From CAMASH01 sp041746635 (lineage in GTDB: Bacteria; Verrucomicrobiota; Verrucomicrobiia; Chthoniobacterales; Terrimicrobiaceae), in NCBI GenBank assembly GCA_041746635.1, contig JBGTGQ010000098.1:1-16812 (forward strand): a stretch of DNA of 16,812 nucleotides, written 5' to 3'. Positions within the stretch are counted from its first letter, which is position 1; each line of letters begins with the position of its first letter. The notes beneath the pieces are model-generated. The model saw only the letters and a list, made by a program, of their open reading frames with translations, was not told where the DNA came from and did not search any database. A program made the position numbers and the translations under genes. Below, in pieces: positions 5,428 through 14,469 of this stretch.

Positions 5428-8400
5428 CTATTCGTGGTAGGTGATCCCGAAGATCGTATCTGTCAGCCAGCGGCGGAAGGAGTCGTTGTCTTGAAATTGT
5501 TTGAAGAGCTGCGCGTCGTCCTTGAACATGGCCGTGATCACCCGTTTGAGTGCCTTGTCGTGTTCGATTCGCGCGTTCTGCCGGTCGGAGTTCTGCCTGG
5601 CGTTTTGGTAGGCTGGGTCGGCTGATACCTTCGGCGGAATGATGTCTATGATCCGCCGTTCCACGGCTTTTGGGTCGTTGAAAAGCCCGCCGAACTGGTC
5701 GTTGAACGCCTTGATGATGTTTGAGAGCTTGTCCATCTCCGGTTCAGGTTTGCGACCGCCGCCGCTCGTTGGCACCGGCTCGATTTCGGCATCCGCGTCC
5801 GGTAGGGCGATGGCCAGTGTCGCCTTTTTCTCGGCGCGGTAGCTGTCCATATCAATGGCTTCGAGAATGCCTTTGGCGAGATCTTCCTCCTTCGGTGCGG
5901 GCAGCTTCGGGATGAGGAAGTTTAGGAAGATCGAAAGTTTTTCCCACTCCTGAACTCCATACGGCAGAATGGTCGCAAGGAAGTCATACGTCCGGGCGAA
6001 GGCCTTGGCCTTGCCCTTGAAGTCCACTTGCTTGTCCTCGTCGAGGTCGTTCACATAGACGGCGACGCAGGCGTCGAGGATGGGATGAACTTTGTCCACG
6101 ATTTGCCCGTCGAGATAGAGCTGCACAAATTCGTCCACCTGGTCCGGCGAATAGACCTGATACCCGTCCAGCTCGTTCTTGAGGGTGTGGAGCTTGTTGG
6201 GGTCGGTCTCCTTGCTGAGGATCGTGGTGCGGTAGTAGTCGGCGAAGGATTTTTCAATGACCTCGGTGTCGTTTTGGAAGTCGAGGACGAAGACATCGTG
6301 CTTTTTCGGGTGTGCCCGGTTCAGGCGCGAGAGAGTCTGAACGGCTTTGATGCCGCTGAGCGCCTTGTCCACATACATGGTGTGCAGTAGCGGCTCGTCG
6401 TAGCCTGTCTGGAATTTGTCGGCGCAGATGAGGAATCGATAGGGGTCTTCCTGGATATTGTCCGCGATGTCGTTTGTCGAAAATCCGTTCAGCTTCGCCT
6501 CGCTGACTTTCTCGCCTTTGTATTCGGGCTCCCCGGAGAAGGCGACGATAGCCTTGTAGGGGCTCTTGATTTCTTTGAGGTAGGCGGTGAAAGCGACCCA
6601 ATACTCGATGGCCCGTTGGATGCTGCCGGTGACGACCATCGCCCTCGCGTGTCCGCCAATCTTGTTCTGGCCGACCACCTGTTCGAGGAAGTGGTCCACC
6701 ATGATCTCCGCTTTGTCGCGGATGGCTTTGCTGTGGCTCTCCACGTAGAGACGCAGTTTCTTGCGCGCCTTCTTTACGTCGAACTCCGGATCGCCCTCGA
6801 CGGTTTTGGCGAGTCGATAGTAGCTGTCCACGGGGGTGTATTGTTTCAACACGTCGAGAATGAAACCCTCCTGGATGGCCTGTTTCATCGTGTAGCCGTG
6901 GAAAGGCCGGTGTTTCACCTCGCCGCCTTCCGGGTACGCGATGCCGAACATTTCCAGCGTCTTGTTTTTTGGCGTGGCGGTGAAGGCGAAGTAGCTGGCG
7001 TTGGGCAGCATCTTCCGCTGCTCGATGATGCGGTTGATTTTGTCTTCCGTGGTCTCCTCCTCTTCCTCGGTGGCTTCGCCCAATGCCGCGCTGATCGCCG
7101 CCGCCGTGCGGCCGCCCTGGCTGCTGTGCGCTTCATCGATGATGATGGCGAAGTTCCCGCTGCGATGTTCAGCGCCAATGCTGTCGAGCACGAAGGGGAA
7201 GGTCTGCACCGTGGAGATGATGATTTTCTTCCCGTCTTTGAGGAACTTTGAGAGTTGCTCGGTCTTCGAGACGCCTGCGCCTTCCTTCACGGCGCCGATG
7301 ATGCTTCCGACCTGAGCGAAGCCCTTGATCGTTTCGCGGATTTGTTTGTCGAGGATGCGCCTGTCGGTGACGACGATGATCGTGTCGAATGCCTCCTTGC
7401 CGGCCTTCCGCGCGCTTATGAGCTGGTGTGCCAGCCATGCGATGGAGTTCGATTTGCCGCTTCCCGCCGAATGCTGGATGAGATAGCGCTGGCCCGCGCC
7501 CTTCTCCCGCACGTCGGCCAAGAGTTTGCGCACCACGTCGAGTTGGTGGTAGCGCGGGAAAATCTGGACCTGTTTTTTCTTCCCGGTCTTCGGGTTCTCT
7601 TCCTCCACGATCTGCGCGTAGTTTTCCAGAATCTCCGTGAGGCCTGCCGGGGTGAGGATGTGGTTCCAGAGGTAATCCGTCTTCAACCCGTTCGGGTTGG
7701 GCGGATTGCCTGCCCCGTCGTTCCAGCCTTGGTCAAAGGGTAGAAACCACGACTCCTTTGCCATGCCCTTGCTGCCCTTGAGCGCCGTGCACATGGCCAC
7801 CTTCGCGTCGTCCACCGCGAAATGCACCACGCACCGGCCAAACTCGAAGAGCGTTTCGCGTGGGTCGCGGTCGCGTTTGTATTGCTCGATGGCGTCTTCC
7901 ACCGTCTGCTTCGTTAGGCTATTCTTTAGCTCGAAGGTCATCACCGGCAGGCCGTTGATGAACGCGCACAGGTCCAGCGCCCGCTTCGTCTCTTCGCGGC
8001 TGTAGGCAAGCTGGCGGGTGATGCTGAATCGATTCGCCGCGTGCCGCTCGACCGCCTTTTTGTTCTCCGGCGAGGGCGTGCCGTAGAATAGATCAAAGCT
8101 TAACGCCCCGTGCTTGATGCCGTGCCGCAGCACGTCAATCGTGCCGCGCCGCGAAATCTCTCCCTGCAAGCGGGCGAGGAACTTCTGGCGGATGATGTTC
8201 TTCTTGTCCTTGTAGTCGCCGATGCTGAGTTTGACGGTTGCCTCCGGTTGGGTGGCTTGGAGGAAGGCGAAGAGCTGCTCCACATCCACCGCGAACTCAC
8301 GGTCATACGACGCGGCTTGGCCGGCAAACCAGCCGCTCCCGCCGGTCAGGGGCGCGGTTTCCGCAACGATCCCCGGCGAGCCCGACGACAGGCCGCTCGT

Positions 8401-8460
8401 GCCGGTCATGTGGCTCATGATCAGAGTTTCGAGGCCTTTTTCGGTGGTGTCGGTTTTCAT
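5428..8460 (-). CDS. hsdR: Type I restriction enzyme HsdR (endonuclease and DNA translocase subunit)
   Basis: The protein has 1010 residues, full length for HsdR. The nuclease domain comes first: 'LCAFINGLPVMTFELKNS' near 164-181 contains the E-x-K of the PD-(D/E)xK core, followed by 'EDAIEQYKRDRD'. The SF2 motor follows, with Walker A HSAGSGKS at 330-337, DEAH at 442-445 (IIDEAHSSQGG), and motif III FTATP near 493-497. Motifs resembling V/VI occur in 'FLICADKFQTGYDEPLLHTM' and 'SRLNRAHPKK'. The enzyme translocates DNA and cuts away from the recognition site, but only as part of the HsdM/HsdS complex. The gene itself looks intact, although the window's hsdM is frameshifted. Its start overlaps the cyclase-like gene as ATGA, so translation depends on coupling. 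It is the last gene of the R-M operon. Confidence 0.93.
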   Translation of the reverse strand: MKTDTTEKGLETLIMSHMTGTSGLSSGSPGIVAETAPLTGGSGWFAGQAASYDREFAVDVEQLFAFLQATQPEATVKLSIGDYKDKKNIIRQKFLARLQGEISRRGTIDVLRHGIKHGALSFDLFYGTPSPENKKAVERHAANRFSITRQLAYSREETKRALDLCAFINGLPVMTFELKNSLTKQTVEDAIEQYKRDRDPRETLFEFGRCVVHFAVDDAKVAMCTALKGSKGMAKESWFLPFDQGWNDGAGNPPNPNGLKTDYLWNHILTPAGLTEILENYAQIVEEENPKTGKKKQVQIFPRYHQLDVVRKLLADVREKGAGQRYLIQHSAGSGKSNSIAWLAHQLISARKAGKEAFDTIIVVTDRRILDKQIRETIKGFAQVGSIIGAVKEGAGVSKTEQLSKFLKDGKKIIISTVQTFPFVLDSIGAEHRSGNFAIIIDEAHSSQGGRTAAAISAALGEATEEEEETTEDKINRIIEQRKMLPNASYFAFTATPKNKTLEMFGIAYPEGGEVKHRPFHGYTMKQAIQEGFILDVLKQYTPVDSYYRLAKTVEGDPEFDVKKARKKLRLYVESHSKAIRDKAEIMVDHFLEQVVGQNKIGGHARAMVVTGSIQRAIEYWVAFTAYLKEIKSPYKAIVAFSGEPEYKGEKVSEAKLNGFSTNDIADNIQEDPYRFLICADKFQTGYDEPLLHTMYVDKALSGIKAVQTLSRLNRAHPKKHDVFVLDFQNDTEVIEKSFADYYRTTILSKETDPNKLHTLKNELDGYQVYSPDQVDEFVQLYLDGQIVDKVHPILDACVAVYVNDLDEDKQVDFKGKAKAFARTYDFLATILPYGVQEWEKLSIFLNFLIPKLPAPKEEDLAKGILEAIDMDSYRAEKKATLAIALPDADAEIEPVPTSGGGRKPEPEMDKLSNIIKAFNDQFGGLFNDPKAVERRIIDIIPPKVSADPAYQNARQNSDRQNARIEHDKALKRVITAMFKDDAQLFKQFQDNDSFRRWLTDTIFGITYHE

Positions 8461-9530
8461 CTTTTTGGCGGTTGAAATTTTGCTAGATCGATGACCTCGT
8501 CGCGGACGTAATCCACGTCGTGGCGGAAGGAACGGTTGTGATACTTCATCAGCCAGCGATACTTCTGCTTAACGCGCTCCGAGGTGGTCGCGTTGTAGGC
8601 GTCCTCAAGACGCTTGCGGTGCCACTTGAGGAAGAACGCGGCGTCTTTCAACGCTCGACGATTCAACGCAGCCTGCGCGCGGTCGTGGTCTCTCTTTTTC
8701 TTTGCGTCGATGTAGTCTTTGTAGTCTTCAGGGACCCAGCCTCGGTGTTCTTCGTGCAACATCACAGGCGCGTAGTCCAAAAAGTAGAGTGGTTTTTCAC
8801 GCCACTTCCGCTTCCCGAGTTTTGCAAAATATCTTGGGGTGGGATCGGCTCCAGGGGCGTAATGGCCTTTCTTTTGGACTCTGAGGATCGCGTCGCGAGT
8901 TTCCTCGGGCACCACGATGAGAGGTTGGTCTGCGTATTTACTTTCGAGTTCGTAAGCACGGGCGAGAGCTGGACTGAGCATGACGTCGTTCTCGAAAAAG
9001 AACGACCCGTGACTGACGGCACCACGAACAAAGATGCCGTGGCTTACCGCGCATCGCACCTGAGAGACGATCAGTTCGAACATGGCAAAGCCGAGGTGGT
9101 CGTAGGTGCCCATGGTAGAAGCCGAGAGGCTGTTGGGTGTGATCACTACTACCACTGAATCGGAGAGGGCGATAACGCGGCGGCCATAGCTTGAGTTGAG
9201 TTCAGCTTGTTCGTCGGGGTCATCCACGGCCGACTCCAACTGAAACTCCTTTTGAACTAAACGAACCTTGTCGTAGATGCGTTGGAGGTCAGCTTTGGTC
9301 TTTGCGCGTTCGATCTCGTGTCCGAATCCGAGGATGTCGATAAATGCTACCAAGCAGGGGCGAGGTGTAAGGTCGGGTGGAATGGCCTCGCGAGCGGCTT
9401 TGCGCGCAGCCTTCTCGTCGGTCTTCTTTTTGATGTCCGCTAGGATTTGCTCGATGAAATCGCCCTTCGATTCCTCCTGCTTTTTCTCAATCGAGGTTTC
9501 GTCTTTTGATTTTGTGCGCTTACTCGCCAT
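8457..9530 (-). CDS. Class III nucleotidyl-cyclase-like protein embedded in the R-M operon
   Basis: The protein has 357 residues from the ATG at 9528-9530, chosen because GGAGG lies 9 nt upstream and the overlap with hsdS is then 11 nt. A Lys/Glu-rich N-terminus (1-50) precedes a domain resembling the class III cyclase fold: 'AFIDILGFG' (Asp65; the FxDIxGF metal motif), 'ALSDSVVVVI' (Asp124; second metal Asp), 'VRGAVSHGS' (like RxGxHxG), and 'LARAYELE' where cyclases read VNxAxRLE. The usual transition-state Asn and Arg align with Ala and Glu, so ordinary cyclase activity is doubtful. A basic helical C-terminus follows, with 'VKQKYRWLMKYHN'. It belongs to a widespread family of 'DILGF...SDS...RGxxxxG...AYxLE' proteins with no function known to me. 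It also overlaps hsdR by 4 nt, implying a linked role. Confidence 0.7.
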   Translation of the reverse strand: MASKRTKSKDETSIEKKQEESKGDFIEQILADIKKKTDEKAARKAAREAIPPDLTPRPCLVAFIDILGFGHEIERAKTKADLQRIYDKVRLVQKEFQLESAVDDPDEQAELNSSYGRRVIALSDSVVVVITPNSLSASTMGTYDHLGFAMFELIVSQVRCAVSHGIFVRGAVSHGSFFFENDVMLSPALARAYELESKYADQPLIVVPEETRDAILRVQKKGHYAPGADPTPRYFAKLGKRKWREKPLYFLDYAPVMLHEEHRGWVPEDYKDYIDAKKKRDHDRAQAALNRRALKDAAFFLKWHRKRLEDAYNATTSERVKQKYRWLMKYHNRSFRHDVDYVRDEVIDLAKFQPPKR

Positions 9531-10944
9531 CTGCCGCTTCCTCCGTTTCGAGTTCGACATCATCGCTGACTTCTGCCGCGGGAACAAACGATTCGTCGGG
9601 CAGCTTTGCGGCGGCGGGGCGAACGTCCAGCTTGCCGGTCACCACGTCCAACGTCAGGCTCGTCCGGTATTCCTGCATCAGCGCGATTTCTCGCTCGGTG
9701 CGGGTGATGATGGTGTTGAACTGATTCAGCTCATTGTCCAGATGTTCAGCGATAGCCCTTGCTTCAATGATCGGCGGAATCGCGAAAACAAAACTCCGCA
9801 GTTCCGATAGCGGGAGATTGTTTGCCATTCCTTCAGCTCCGCTGATGGCCTGCTCTACCTGCTGACGGTAGTAGACGCAGTTCATTGCATAAACCATGAA
9901 ATCGGCATCCGCGTTGGGGTGAAGGACAGCACGGAAGGTTTTGTCAGACAGGATGAGCTTATAGTCGAGTGACCGCACCTTGCCGACTGATCCAACCAGC
10001 TTAGGCGATCCGCACGCTCGTGAGATGAGGACGTCCCCGACATTCACGACAATGGCGGGGTCGATGTGAAAACTCTTGGCAAGCTGCTTGTGTTCGGTTT
10101 GGCGAAAGATGCCGTGATTTACGCACCCAGATTTCAATACCCCCCAGGAGTCACCTTCTGCTAGAAAGCCGACAGCTTGCGGGCTGACTCCCTGTTCGAT
10201 TTTACGAGTTAGAGTTCTAAGCCGTCGCACATCCCAATGCCTTGGAATGTCGCCGAGCCAGGGGATGCCGGAGGGTTTGAGGGGTGATTCGGGATTGATG
10301 CCGCCGGTGACGGCGCGGTGGATGATGGCTTGCTTCTGCTCGTTCAGCAGCGCTATGAGCTTCCGCTTGGCGCGGATGAAGCCGTCGATCTTCCGGTTCG
10401 AGTGGTCCAGAAACCGCACGATGGCTGCTTGTTCATCGGTCGGCGGGAGCACGGAGCAGATGACTTTGAAGTGCTCCGGGCGCAGACTCCACATATCCGA
10501 CGTGATGCCGTAAGACCAGCGCTCCGCTTCCTTCGCAAACGAGGGCGTGCGGTAGAGGTTGTGATAAAACCACGGGTTGGCTTCCTTCCTCGGGCGCATG
10601 ACGACATAGGCCGGGCTGATGATGCCGCGAAGGGTGGAAGCCCCCAATGCTCCCTGCCATGCCCGCATCTTGTTGTAGGCGATGTCGTGTGGCTGAACGA
10701 GTTTGTAGGCCCCTTTGTTGAGATTGGAACTGTCCTTTTTCGACGAGCCGCCGAGTAGGGCTTTCTGCCGCACGATTCCCCGCGTGATCGTTACCGACAG
10801 CATTTCCTCCTTCGGATGGTTGCGGTCTTTGACCTCATCAAAGAGCGCGCGGTTCGGCAGGACAGACCAATGCGAAGGAATGCGTCCGAGCCATCGCGAC
10901 CCCGAATCCTTGTATTCTGGATATGATAGAAGTCCCTCGATCAT
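9520..10944 (-). CDS. hsdS: Type I restriction-modification specificity subunit HsdS
   Basis: The protein has 474 residues and the standard two-half architecture. The first target recognition domain starts after 'WLGRIPSHWSVLPNRALFDE' (from about 18). The central conserved helical region spans about 167-215 ('PPTDEQAAIVRFLDHSNRKI' to 'AVTGG'). The second target recognition domain starts at 'GIPWLGDIPRHWDVRRL', and the distal conserved helix spans about 390-442 ('EARAIAEHLDNELNQFNTII' to 'VVTGKLDVR'). The two halves define the two parts of a bipartite DNA target, which cannot be read from sequence alone. A short acidic tail (about 457-474, DDVELETEEAADGE) follows. It overlaps the upstream DUF262 gene as ATGA and the downstream cyclase-like gene by 11 nt. 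No inverted repeats or second hsdS copy that would indicate shuffling are present in the window. Confidence 0.92.
   Translation of the reverse strand: MIEGLLSYPEYKDSGSRWLGRIPSHWSVLPNRALFDEVKDRNHPKEEMLSVTITRGIVRQKALLGGSSKKDSSNLNKGAYKLVQPHDIAYNKMRAWQGALGASTLRGIISPAYVVMRPRKEANPWFYHNLYRTPSFAKEAERWSYGITSDMWSLRPEHFKVICSVLPPTDEQAAIVRFLDHSNRKIDGFIRAKRKLIALLNEQKQAIIHRAVTGGINPESPLKPSGIPWLGDIPRHWDVRRLRTLTRKIEQGVSPQAVGFLAEGDSWGVLKSGCVNHGIFRQTEHKQLAKSFHIDPAIVVNVGDVLISRACGSPKLVGSVGKVRSLDYKLILSDKTFRAVLHPNADADFMVYAMNCVYYRQQVEQAISGAEGMANNLPLSELRSFVFAIPPIIEARAIAEHLDNELNQFNTIITRTEREIALMQEYRTSLTLDVVTGKLDVRPAAAKLPDESFVPAAEVSDDVELETEEAADGE
9540..9544 (-). promoter_or_regulatory. Shine-Dalgarno sequence fixing the cyclase-like gene start
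   Basis: GGAGG lies 9 nt before the ATG at 9528-9530, inside the end of hsdS. It supports this start over the in-frame ATG at 9587. Confidence 0.6.
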
Positions 10945-12770
10945 GCCGTGGCCGCCTCCATGACACGGTCGGGATTCCAGATGTGCTCGGCGAGCTTGAG
11001 GTAGAGCGTGCTACGCTCCTCCATCTCGGCGGACTTGAACGAAGCCAGCGGTTTGAACGGCAGGCCAGTGTTTTCGATGAACCGAAGGAAGCCGGGGTTA
11101 TTCTGGTAACAGGTGGAGTGCAGCGAGCGGGCGAGCAGGTTCTGTCCGTGGTAGTGCGGCAGCTTTTCATCGTAGCTGAGGTCGCCATAGCTGGCATTGA
11201 AGCTTTTTGGCAACAGCAGTAGCCCGCCGATGCGGTTGCGCATGGCGGAGAAGTCGCTGGGGTGGCTGAACTCATCCTTATGCCGCTCGGGATGGTTGGC
11301 CCAGATGTGCTCGATCTCGTAGCGCTTCTTCCCGGTGGCCATGTATTCCGCGTAGCGCGAGGCCATGCCGGAGCGGGTTTCCACAAAATCCGTCATGCGA
11401 GCGAGTAGGCGGTGAATCTGACGACCGTTCGTGCCGTGCATGGCGAAGCGTTCGTTCTTTGCGAATGTTTCCTGGTCATCGGCGAGTCGTTGAGCGAGGA
11501 CGGCGGCGGTGTCGGCGGCGGATTTCCCCCGGATGTCCCGGATGACGTTGAACATCGCGTATTGGAGGGTGGAGTAGTCGATGGCCCGCCAATTCCAGAT
11601 ACGCCGGGTGATGAGAATGTCGATGAAGGTGCTTACGACGCGCAGCTTGCGGAGGATTTCCGGTTCTGGATCGTCGGGGAGCAATGGGGCGAGCAGGACT
11701 GAATACTGGAGGGTAAAGTTGTGGTGGGTGTTGAAATGGATCGCCTCCAAGCCGGTGGTCAATTCCCAACCGGCCCATCTCGTCCGCAGGTATTGGGCGG
11801 TGTAGAACTTGAAGTCGCGTTCGATGAAACGGGCGAATTCGGAGGATTTCGTCAGGCCGAGACTTTCCTCGTGGTCACGTATCCAGCGGTGAAACTCGGT
11901 GCCGATGAGGTCGAAGTCTTCGGGCTTCGCGTTGCGTTTGCGTTCGCGAATTTTCTGGGCGTGCTGGCTGCGGAGCCACGCCTTGATGGCGTCGGCGTCC
12001 TCTTCCTTGCCCCAATCCTGGCACTCAGCAATGCGTTCTTTCCAAACTTTGCTGGCGGCGTTGCGGGTGGACTCGTCGGTGATGTTGGCGAGAAGATAGC
12101 CCTTGAGCATGTCCGTAGGCGTGAGGGATAGCCCGCGGTCGTTCATGGTCTCGAAAATGGTGTAGGCGTCCTCGTCGGAGTAGGCGGTGATCTCGACGAG
12201 ATGGACATTTTCGATGAGCCAGTCGGCAAAAAACGGAAGCACGGCTCCGCTGATCTCGTCGGGAAACTCGTCCGCTATGTCTTCGAAGCGGCCGAGGATG
12301 TTGACGACGGACTCCGACTGGTCGGTAGGGTCAAAGGTCTGGCCTGTGTAGATCGCATCCATGCAGGGGGTGCGGTCGGGCACGTCGAGATTGAAGGAAC
12401 GCCTACCGTGTTTCCGAGAAAAAATGAGATCGGCCATCTGGCCTTTCTCCTCCTCGTCCTCCAAGTGGCGGTGCAGGTAGATGAGAAGGAGCGTGAGCGA
12501 GGTCAGGCGTTGCTGACCGTCGATAATGTATTTCTGGCCGTCTCGGTCGCTGATGATGATGGAGCCGAGGAAGTAATGGCCGTAGTTCTCGACATCGGTG
12601 CGATCATGGCCGGCCTCGTGGCTTTCGAGGAACTTGGCAGCGAGGTCCTCGACAAGCTCGGTGATCTGCTTGGTCTGCCAGCGGTATTCGCGCTGGTAGT
12701 AGTCGATGGAATACTTCGCGCCGCCAAGAAGTTCGCGAATGGTTTTAGCCTTGCCGAGGATTTCCTTCAT
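10941..12770 (-). CDS. DUF262-DUF1524 (GmrSD/RloF-type) protein
   Basis: The protein has 609 residues from the ATG at 12768-12770, supported by AGGAG 7 nt upstream and an ATGA overlap with hsdM. The N-terminal DUF262 domain (ParB/sulfiredoxin-like) shows 'YYQREYRWQ' (about 24-32), the nucleotide-binding IDGQQRL (83-89), and 'FETMNDRGLSLTPTDMLKGY' (about 206-225). The C-terminal DUF1524 His-Me finger nuclease shows 'YEIEHIWANHP' (His488 region), 'RNRIGGLLLLPKSFN' (Asn512, Asn525) and 'YDEKLPHY' (Lys536). GmrSD/BrxU-type proteins use NTP binding to control cleavage of modified DNA (type IV restriction). Similar genes (rloF) are known inside type I R-M loci. Here it is translated between hsdM and hsdS, suggesting a complement that attacks phages with modified DNA. 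Both catalytic modules look intact. Confidence 0.85.
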   Translation of the reverse strand: MKEILGKAKTIRELLGGAKYSIDYYQREYRWQTKQITELVEDLAAKFLESHEAGHDRTDVENYGHYFLGSIIISDRDGQKYIIDGQQRLTSLTLLLIYLHRHLEDEEEKGQMADLIFSRKHGRRSFNLDVPDRTPCMDAIYTGQTFDPTDQSESVVNILGRFEDIADEFPDEISGAVLPFFADWLIENVHLVEITAYSDEDAYTIFETMNDRGLSLTPTDMLKGYLLANITDESTRNAASKVWKERIAECQDWGKEEDADAIKAWLRSQHAQKIRERKRNAKPEDFDLIGTEFHRWIRDHEESLGLTKSSEFARFIERDFKFYTAQYLRTRWAGWELTTGLEAIHFNTHHNFTLQYSVLLAPLLPDDPEPEILRKLRVVSTFIDILITRRIWNWRAIDYSTLQYAMFNVIRDIRGKSAADTAAVLAQRLADDQETFAKNERFAMHGTNGRQIHRLLARMTDFVETRSGMASRYAEYMATGKKRYEIEHIWANHPERHKDEFSHPSDFSAMRNRIGGLLLLPKSFNASYGDLSYDEKLPHYHGQNLLARSLHSTCYQNNPGFLRFIENTGLPFKPLASFKSAEMEERSTLYLKLAEHIWNPDRVMEAATA

Positions 12771-14410
12771 TTCGCCGCTCCTTTCGTGATCTCGGTGAGC
12801 AGGCTCTCGGTTTCCTGCTCTAGCTTGACAATGTCGGCACTGATCTCGGCGAGGGTGCGAAGTTGTGGCGGCTGGTAAAAGTGGCGGGTGAAGCTGACTT
12901 CGTATCCGATCTTGGTGTCGGCTTCGACGATCCACGCGTCGGGCGTGTAGGGCAGGACTTCGCGGCGGATGAATGCCTCGATGCCGCCTTCCTCAAGCAA
13001 CGGAATTTGCTCGTAGTCGCGAAGTTCGCTGTCGGGTTCGTATTCGGCGACGCTGGTCTTGCCTTCGATCTCTGCTTCGTAGAGTCCGTGCAGCGGGTCG
13101 GGCTGAGCCTTGCCGGGCTTGTGAACTTTTTTGATAACGGGTGCGGCGGCTTCGTCACGCCAGCTCACGGCGGCGACGATGAGTTTCAGGTCTGGTGCGC
13201 TGATTTTAATGTCGGAGGCCGTCAGGGCTCCCTTGACCGTGCGGAGGAAGATGTTGTGATCCTTGAATAGACCGTCACCCATGTCATCGCGGAGCATCGT
13301 GGCGACGGCGACGAGTGTGCCATCGCGCTCCCATGTAGCGGCATCGAGCAGTTTCTTTTTTGTCTTTTCCGGCAGGCCCCTTTTCGTAGCGCCGTCGCCG
13401 TTGTCCTCGTCGTCCCCGGCCTCCTCGTCGCCCCACGCCTCCACGAGTTTCGCCAGTTCCTCGCGGACGCTCTGAGGTTTTTCAAAAAGGTCGTCGCCGA
13501 GCTTTTCGTAGAGAGCGGCGCGAATCTCCTCGTCTCCCGAAGCGAAGCGCAGGGTCTCGATGCGCGTGCGGATGAGCTGGCTGTGGAGGCGGAGCGGACG
13601 CTCGACCTTAACCTTCCAGTAACCAAAGGCGGCGTTGGGGAAGATTTTCGAATGCGGTGTTTCCTCAAGTTTGAGGAAGGTATCGCAGATGCGTTGGATG
13701 TCCTCGGGAGCGAGTTCGCAGTTCTTCTTGCCCATGTTCTTACGCAGCGGGCGGAACCATTGGGTGGCGTCGATGAGTTGCACCTTTCCCCGGCGGTGCT
13801 CGGGTTTGCGATTTGTCACCACCCAGACGTAGGTGGCGATGCCGGTGTTGTAGAACATGTTCAACGGCAGGGCGACGATGGCCTCCAGCCAGTCGCTCTC
13901 GATGATCCAGCGGCGGATGTTGCTCTCGCCCTGGCCCGCGTCGCCGGTGAAGAGCGATGAGCCGTTGTGCACCTCGGCGATGCGACTGCCGAGCGGGGTG
14001 TCGTGCTTCATCTTGCTGAGCATGTTGGCCAGAAAAAGCATCTGGCCGTCGCTGCTGCGGGTGAGAAGCGAGTAGTCGGACTCGCCTGCGTGCTGGATGA
14101 CGAAGCGAGGGTCTTTGAGGTCCTTCTTGCCGCCCATGCGCTCGAGGTCGCCCTTCCAACTTTTGCCGTAAGGTGGATTGGCGAGCATGAAGTCGAACTC
14201 GCGGGAGCGGAATGCGTCGTTGGCTAGCGTGGAATGTTCCGGGCCGCCGACGATATTGTCAGCAGCGTCGCCGTCGCCCTTGAGCAGGAGGTCAGCCTTA
14301 CAGATGGCGTAGGTCTCGCCGTTGATCTCCTGGCCGTAGAGATGCGTGGCAACCTGTTTGCCGTGGGCCTTGGCGATCTGCTGGAGAGTCTCCTCGGCGA
14401 CGGTGAGCAT
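12767..14410 (-). CDS. hsdM: HsdM methyltransferase, C-terminal part (downstream of a frameshift)
   Basis: From the first ATG in this frame (14408-14410) the product has 547 residues and carries most of the N6-adenine methyltransferase. The catalytic NPPY is at 78-81 ('DFMLANPPYGKSW'), and further conserved segments include 'LPLNMFYNTGIATYVWVV' near 181-198. The frame is open further upstream, through 14476, and encodes PVADKIESGTYLLYD and then SAM-binding motif I (DCACGTGG, 14411-14434). Motif I therefore lies upstream of the only nearby start, and this piece alone should not bind SAM properly. A strongly acidic stretch (about 328-340) precedes a C-terminal extension ending in a likely coiled coil. 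It overlaps the DUF262 gene by 4 nt. Joined to the N-terminal part, the intact protein would have about 775 residues, longer than EcoKI HsdM. Confidence 0.85.
   Translation of the reverse strand: MLTVAEETLQQIAKAHGKQVATHLYGQEINGETYAICKADLLLKGDGDAADNIVGGPEHSTLANDAFRSREFDFMLANPPYGKSWKGDLERMGGKKDLKDPRFVIQHAGESDYSLLTRSSDGQMLFLANMLSKMKHDTPLGSRIAEVHNGSSLFTGDAGQGESNIRRWIIESDWLEAIVALPLNMFYNTGIATYVWVVTNRKPEHRRGKVQLIDATQWFRPLRKNMGKKNCELAPEDIQRICDTFLKLEETPHSKIFPNAAFGYWKVKVERPLRLHSQLIRTRIETLRFASGDEEIRAALYEKLGDDLFEKPQSVREELAKLVEAWGDEEAGDDEDNGDGATKRGLPEKTKKKLLDAATWERDGTLVAVATMLRDDMGDGLFKDHNIFLRTVKGALTASDIKISAPDLKLIVAAVSWRDEAAAPVIKKVHKPGKAQPDPLHGLYEAEIEGKTSVAEYEPDSELRDYEQIPLLEEGGIEAFIRREVLPYTPDAWIVEADTKIGYEVSFTRHFYQPPQLRTLAEISADIVKLEQETESLLTEITKGAAK
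12778..12782 (-). promoter_or_regulatory. Shine-Dalgarno sequence for the DUF262-DUF1524 gene
   Basis: AGGAG sits 7 nt before the ATG at 12768-12770, inside the 3' end of hsdM. It decides for this start over an upstream in-frame ATG at 12935, whose extra residues are low-complexity and overlap hsdM. Confidence 0.65.
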
Positions 14411-14469
14411 GCCGCCGGTGCCGCAGGCGCAGTCGTAGAGCAGGTAGGTGCCGCTCTCGATTTTGTCGG

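Noticed and set aside
5428..8460. Several plus-strand frames of 100-211 codons opposite hsdR, for example 6616-7251.
   Set aside because: They mirror a well-conserved GC-rich gene on the other strand. Long antisense frames are expected there and show no protein signatures.
9520..10944. Phase-variable or shuffling specificity (inverting hsdS cassettes).
   Set aside because: Only one hsdS is present, with no recombinase gene and no inverted partner cassette in the window.
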